Below, piece after piece: positions 61,136 through 64,000 of a stretch of 64,000 nt of DNA; position 1 is the stretch's first letter; every line of letters begins with the position of its first letter. Below the pieces are notes generated by a model. That model did no database searches. It saw only the letters and a list, made by a program, of their open reading frames with translations, and was not told the origin of the DNA. The DNA is taken from NCBI GenBank assembly GCA_951812805.1, contig CATOSZ010000003.1:2248557-2312556 (forward strand), given 5' to 3'. The stretch is from an uncultured Alphaproteobacteria bacterium (lineage in GTDB: Bacteria; Pseudomonadota; Alphaproteobacteria; GCA-2731375). Position numbers and translations under genes: made by a program.

Positions 61136-61205
61136 GCTTCCCTCCGCACTTCCCGTGGGCGCGGGCTCTTGTATCATGGGCTCGGATTCGAGGACAAACG
61201 AGCCG

Positions 61206-62621
61206 ATGGACCAACCAGAACCAAGCGCCAACCTACCGGAATTGAGCGTCTCCGAGCTCTCCTTCCACCTGAAGCGGATCGTCGAGGACGCCTTCCCCTA
61301 TGTCCGCGTGCGCGGCGAGATCTCGGGCTTCGTGCAGGCCCGCTCCGGCCATCTCTACATGAGCCTGAAGGACGACAAGTCGGTCCTGGACGGGGTCTGC
61401 TGGCGGGGCACGGCCCGCGGCCTCGGCTGTCGGCCGGAGGATGGGCTGGAGGTGATCTGCACCGGCAAGCTCACCACTTATCCCGGCCGCTCGCGCTATC
61501 AGCTGGTGATCGAGCGGATGGAGCCGGCCGGCGTCGGTGCCCTGATGGCGCTGCTGGAGGAACGGCGGCGCAAGCTCGGCGCCGAGGGCCTGTTCGCGGA
61601 GGAACGCAAGCGGCCGCTGCCCTACCTGCCCGAGGTGATCGGTGTCGTCACCTCGCCGACCGGCGCGGTCATCCGCGACATTCTGCACCGGCTGCGCGAC
61701 CGCTTCCCCCGCCGGGTCCTGCTCTGGCCGACCCTGGTGCAGGGGGAGGGGGCGGCCGAACAGGTGGCGGCGGCGATCCGCGGCTTCAATCGCTTCGCCG
61801 AGGACGGGCCGTTGCCGCGCCCGGATGTGCTGATCGTGGCCCGCGGCGGCGGCAGCATCGAAGATCTCTGGGCCTTCAACGAGGAGGTCGTGGTGCGCGC
61901 CGCGGCCGAAAGCGAGATCCCGCTGATCTCCGCCGTCGGCCACGAGACCGACACGACTTTGATCGATCACGCGAGCGACCGGCGTGCGCCCACGCCGACG
62001 GCGGCGGCGGAAATGGCGGTGCCGGTGCGCCTCGATCTCGCCGGGCAGGTGGAGGAGTTCGGCCGTCGCCAGGACACCGCCTTGCGTCGCCGGCTGGAGG
62101 AAAGCCGCCATCGCGTCGAGGGCCTGGCCCGCGGCCTGCGGGGACCGCGCGAACTGCTCGGCCTGGCGAGCCAGCGCTTCGACGACCTGGCGGAACGCTT
62201 GCCACGCGCCCTCTCGGCTTTGGCCCGCGAGCGCCACGGCCGCCTGCGTGAGTTGGCCGCCCAGCTTCGCCCGCGCCTGCTGGCCGGCGAGGTCGCCCGC
62301 CAGGGGGAACGGCTGGCGGAGCTCGACGCCCGCGCGCGGCGGGCGGAACGCAACCGGCGGGAACGGACGGTGGAACGGTTGCGCGGCCTGGGCCAGAGAT
62401 TGGAAAACCTCTCCTACCGCAACGTGCTGGCGCGCGGCTATGCGGTGGCGCGCACGGCGGACGGCCAGCCCCTGACCACGGCCGGGTCTGCGACGCCCGG
62501 CCTCGCCCTCGACCTCGAGTTCCACGACGGTCATGTGGCGGCGAGCGTCGACGGCGGCGTGTCGAGCGCGCCGGTCCGTCGCCGGGCCAAGCCGAAGCCC
62601 GGCCAGGGCGAGCTGTTTTGA
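61206..62621 (+). CDS. xseA: Exodeoxyribonuclease VII large subunit
   Basis: Catalytic subunit of exonuclease VII (471 aa), which degrades single-stranded DNA. The N-terminal OB-fold covers about residues 13-110 ([20 protein letters not shown]). The conserved core has [37 protein letters not shown] and [20 protein letters not shown], followed by a long coiled coil and [12 protein letters not shown]. The small subunit gene xseB is not in the window. It is divergent from purD by 70 bases and overlaps the M23 gene by 4. Confidence 0.96.
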   Translation: MDQPEPSANLPELSVSELSFHLKRIVEDAFPYVRVRGEISGFVQARSGHLYMSLKDDKSVLDGVCWRGTARGLGCRPEDGLEVICTGKLTTYPGRSRYQLVIERMEPAGVGALMALLEERRRKLGAEGLFAEERKRPLPYLPEVIGVVTSPTGAVIRDILHRLRDRFPRRVLLWPTLVQGEGAAEQVAAAIRGFNRFAEDGPLPRPDVLIVARGGGSIEDLWAFNEEVVVRAAAESEIPLISAVGHETDTTLIDHASDRRAPTPTAAAEMAVPVRLDLAGQVEEFGRRQDTALRRRLEESRHRVEGLARGLRGPRELLGLASQRFDDLAERLPRALSALARERHGRLRELAAQLRPRLLAGEVARQGERLAELDARARRAERNRRERTVERLRGLGQRLENLSYRNVLARGYAVARTADGQPLTTAGSATPGLALDLEFHDGHVAASVDGGVSSAPVRRRAKPKPGQGELF

Positions 62622-63433
62622 GGCTCGCCCTGCTGGCCATCCTCGCGGCCTTCGCGCTGGCCGGCGCGGCGGTCGCGGAGACGCTCTCTCTCGACGGTGA
62701 CGCCGTGCAAGGCGGCATGATGATCGGCCATGCCCCGGTCGGCAGCACCCTCGATCTCGACGGTCGTGCGGTGCGGCAGGCCGCCGACGGGCTTTTCGTC
62801 ATCGGCTTCGGGCGCGACCATGGGCCGACCGCGCGCCTGACCCTGCGCGCACCGGACGGCAGCCGTCGGCGCCATGACATCGCGGTCGCCAGGCGTGCCT
62901 ACAAGATCCAGCGGATCGACGGCCTGCCGCCGAAGATGGTGACGCCGGGTGCCGCGGCCTTGAAGCGCATTCGCCGCGAGGCCGCGAAAATCCGCGCCGT
63001 GCGCGCGCTGGATACGCCCGATACCTGGTTCGCCGAAGGCTTCGGCTGGCCGGTGCAGGGCGTCATCACCGGCGTCTTCGGCAGCCAGAGGGTCCTGAAT
63101 GGCGAAGCCCGCCGCCCGCACTACGGCATCGATATCGCGGCGCCCGCCGGCACCATCGTCCGCGCGCCCGCCGCCGGCCGGGTCGCGCTCGCCCAAGCGG
63201 ATCTCTATTTCACCGGCGGGACCGTCATGCTCGACCATGGCCACGGCGTGACCTCGGTGTTTTCCCACCTGCGCGATGTCACGGTGAAACTGGGCACCCA
63301 TCTTGGCCAAGGGGATCCTTTGGGCACCGTCGGTTCGACGGGGCGCTCGACCGGTCCGCATCTCGACTGGCGCGTCAATTGGTTCACCCAACGCCTGGAT
63401 CCGGCCCTGCTGGCCGGGCCGATGCCTAAATAG
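62618..63433 (+). CDS. M23-family peptidase (LytM-type), exported
   Basis: 271-aa exported endopeptidase-type protein. A signal peptide ([20 protein letters not shown]) starts at a TTG that overlaps the xseA stop (TTGA), so translation is coupled. The C-terminal M23 domain has the zinc ligands in RRPHYGIDIAAPAGT (HxxxD) and GPHLDWRVNW; the middle histidine is in VMLDHGHGVTSVFSHL. It acts on peptidoglycan cross-links, or as a cofactor of amidases if inactive. The N-terminal ~110 residues of the mature protein have no recognised domain. It overlaps the convergent hydantoinase-type gene by 8 bases. Confidence 0.9.
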   Translation: MRLALLAILAAFALAGAAVAETLSLDGDAVQGGMMIGHAPVGSTLDLDGRAVRQAADGLFVIGFGRDHGPTARLTLRAPDGSRRRHDIAVARRAYKIQRIDGLPPKMVTPGAAALKRIRREAAKIRAVRALDTPDTWFAEGFGWPVQGVITGVFGSQRVLNGEARRPHYGIDIAAPAGTIVRAPAAGRVALAQADLYFTGGTVMLDHGHGVTSVFSHLRDVTVKLGTHLGQGDPLGTVGSTGRSTGPHLDWRVNWFTQRLDPALLAGPMPK

Positions 63434-64000
63434 CCGGCCGTTCGATCACCAGGTTGCCCCAGGCGTCGACCCGGGCGCGGTCGCCGGGGAAGAGGGGGAT
63501 CGTGCTGTCCATCTGCTCGACGACGGCGGGGCCTTCTATGACCTGGTCGCGGACCAGGGCGTCGCGGCGCCAGACCTCGGCCTTGGACCAGGTATCGCCG
63601 GTGAACATCACCTCGCGCGTGCCGCTCGCCGTCGCCGGGGCCTGGCCGCTCGGCAGTTCGGGAAGTGCGGGCTTGTCGCGCCGCCCCGTCGCCTTGACGC
63701 GAAGGCTGACCAGCTCCATCGGCTCGTCCGCCTGGGCGAAGCCATAGGCCCGTTCATGCGCGACATGGAAGTCGGCGGCGAGACGCTCGATCGTGTCGGC
63801 GTCGATTCCGTCCGCATCGAAGGGGATGGACAGCTCGAAATTCTGCCCGACATAGCGGATGTCGGCACTCCAGGCTGCGCCGAGATCACCGTCGGCCACG
63901 GCTTCGCGCCGCGCCCATTCGCGGACCTGGCCGCCCAGTTCGTCGACCCGGCGGGCAAGGACCGCGCGCAGGTCGGCATCGAAGCGGGTGAGATCAAAGC
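63426..64000 (-). CDS. Hydantoinase/oxoprolinase-family protein, C-terminal part (continues beyond window)
   Basis: The last 191 residues of an HyuA/OplA-A-type ATP-dependent ring-opening enzyme are in the window; the frame is open at the right edge. ADIRYVGQNFELSIPFDA is the classic C-terminal motif, followed by FHVAHERAYGFAQADEPMEL and GPAVVEQMDSTIPLFPGDRA. The gene should start well to the right. Such genes usually pair with a HyuB/oxoprolinase beta gene, which may lie upstream. It overlaps the 3' end of the M23 gene by 8 bases. Confidence 0.9.
   Translation of the reverse strand, partial: FDLTRFDADLRAVLARRVDELGGQVREWARREAVADGDLGAAWSADIRYVGQNFELSIPFDADGIDADTIERLAADFHVAHERAYGFAQADEPMELVSLRVKATGRRDKPALPELPSGQAPATASGTREVMFTGDTWSKAEVWRRDALVRDQVIEGPAVVEQMDSTIPLFPGDRARVDAWGNLVIERPAI

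Noticed and set aside
1-64000. CRISPR array, tRNA, rRNA or integron
   Set aside because: No regularly spaced short repeats with unique spacers, no cloverleaf-like GTTCRA-containing segment and no rRNA-like sequence were noticed on reading. A tRNA/CRISPR search program could confirm this.

Overview
The window is GC-rich, densely packed bacterial chromosome. The gene order flgC-fliE-fliQ-fliR-flhB followed directly by a CckA-type hybrid kinase, the divergent purD/xseA pair and the style of the catabolic genes point to an alphaproteobacterium, probably Rhodospirillales-like. That lineage call is an inference from gene content. I see no tRNA, rRNA, CRISPR array or prophage block. No stretch longer than about 300 bases lacks a gene.

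Layout. 1-6.5 kb: an IS66-type element enters from the left edge and ends inside flgC, leaving only the last ~43 codons, followed by intact fliE, fliQ, fliR, flhB and a cckA-like gene. 6.6-24 kb: metabolic genes on both strands: a GNAT, an SDR, a Usp/AGCS transporter pair divergent from an Lrp/AsnC regulator, a TauD-type dioxygenase, a hydrolase, a double-PilZ protein, an acyl-CoA-ligase/SnoaL/PhyH/2xDUF3592 operon, two M20-type amidohydrolases, a GMC oxidoreductase and an acyl-CoA carboxyltransferase. A 202-bp near-palindrome fills the gap between the convergent Lrp and TauD genes and carries both stop codons.

24-39 kb: two copies of a 1544-bp IS1182-type element with identical transposases lie in opposite orientation about 11.1 kb apart. 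Each is flanked by CTAG and each interrupts a gene (a class III cyclase; a class II glutamine amidotransferase). Between them are a TauD dioxygenase, an MFS permease, a hydratase, a tandem pair of cyclase-TPR proteins, a 3-hydroxyisobutyrate-dehydrogenase-like gene, a frameshifted panC and an amidohydrolase. 39-44 kb: a tight minus-strand operon (PhyH, deaminase, VOC, amidase, AtzH-like, interrupted amidotransferase) that looks like a nitrogen-compound catabolic unit, divergent from a LarA-family racemase.

44-50 kb: secreted proteins, an HTH protein, a chemoreceptor with a co-transcribed secreted partner, an alpha/beta hydrolase with an in-frame membrane extension, and a PPOX-family protein. 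50-56 kb: an operon of a ferritin-like di-iron protein, two tandem APH-family kinases, an acyl-CoA ligase and an MFS permease. This is the best candidate for an undescribed pathway, since APH kinases of this subtype phosphorylate hydroxyacyl-CoAs. 56-64 kb: a CmcJ/NvfI-family oxidoreductase divergent from a hybrid histidine kinase, purD, xseA, an M23 peptidase and the end of a hydantoinase/oxoprolinase-type gene.

The segment has been damaged recently: three IS insertions in genes plus one apparent frameshift. In all three IS cases the junctions are clean enough to read the host gene across the insertion site.
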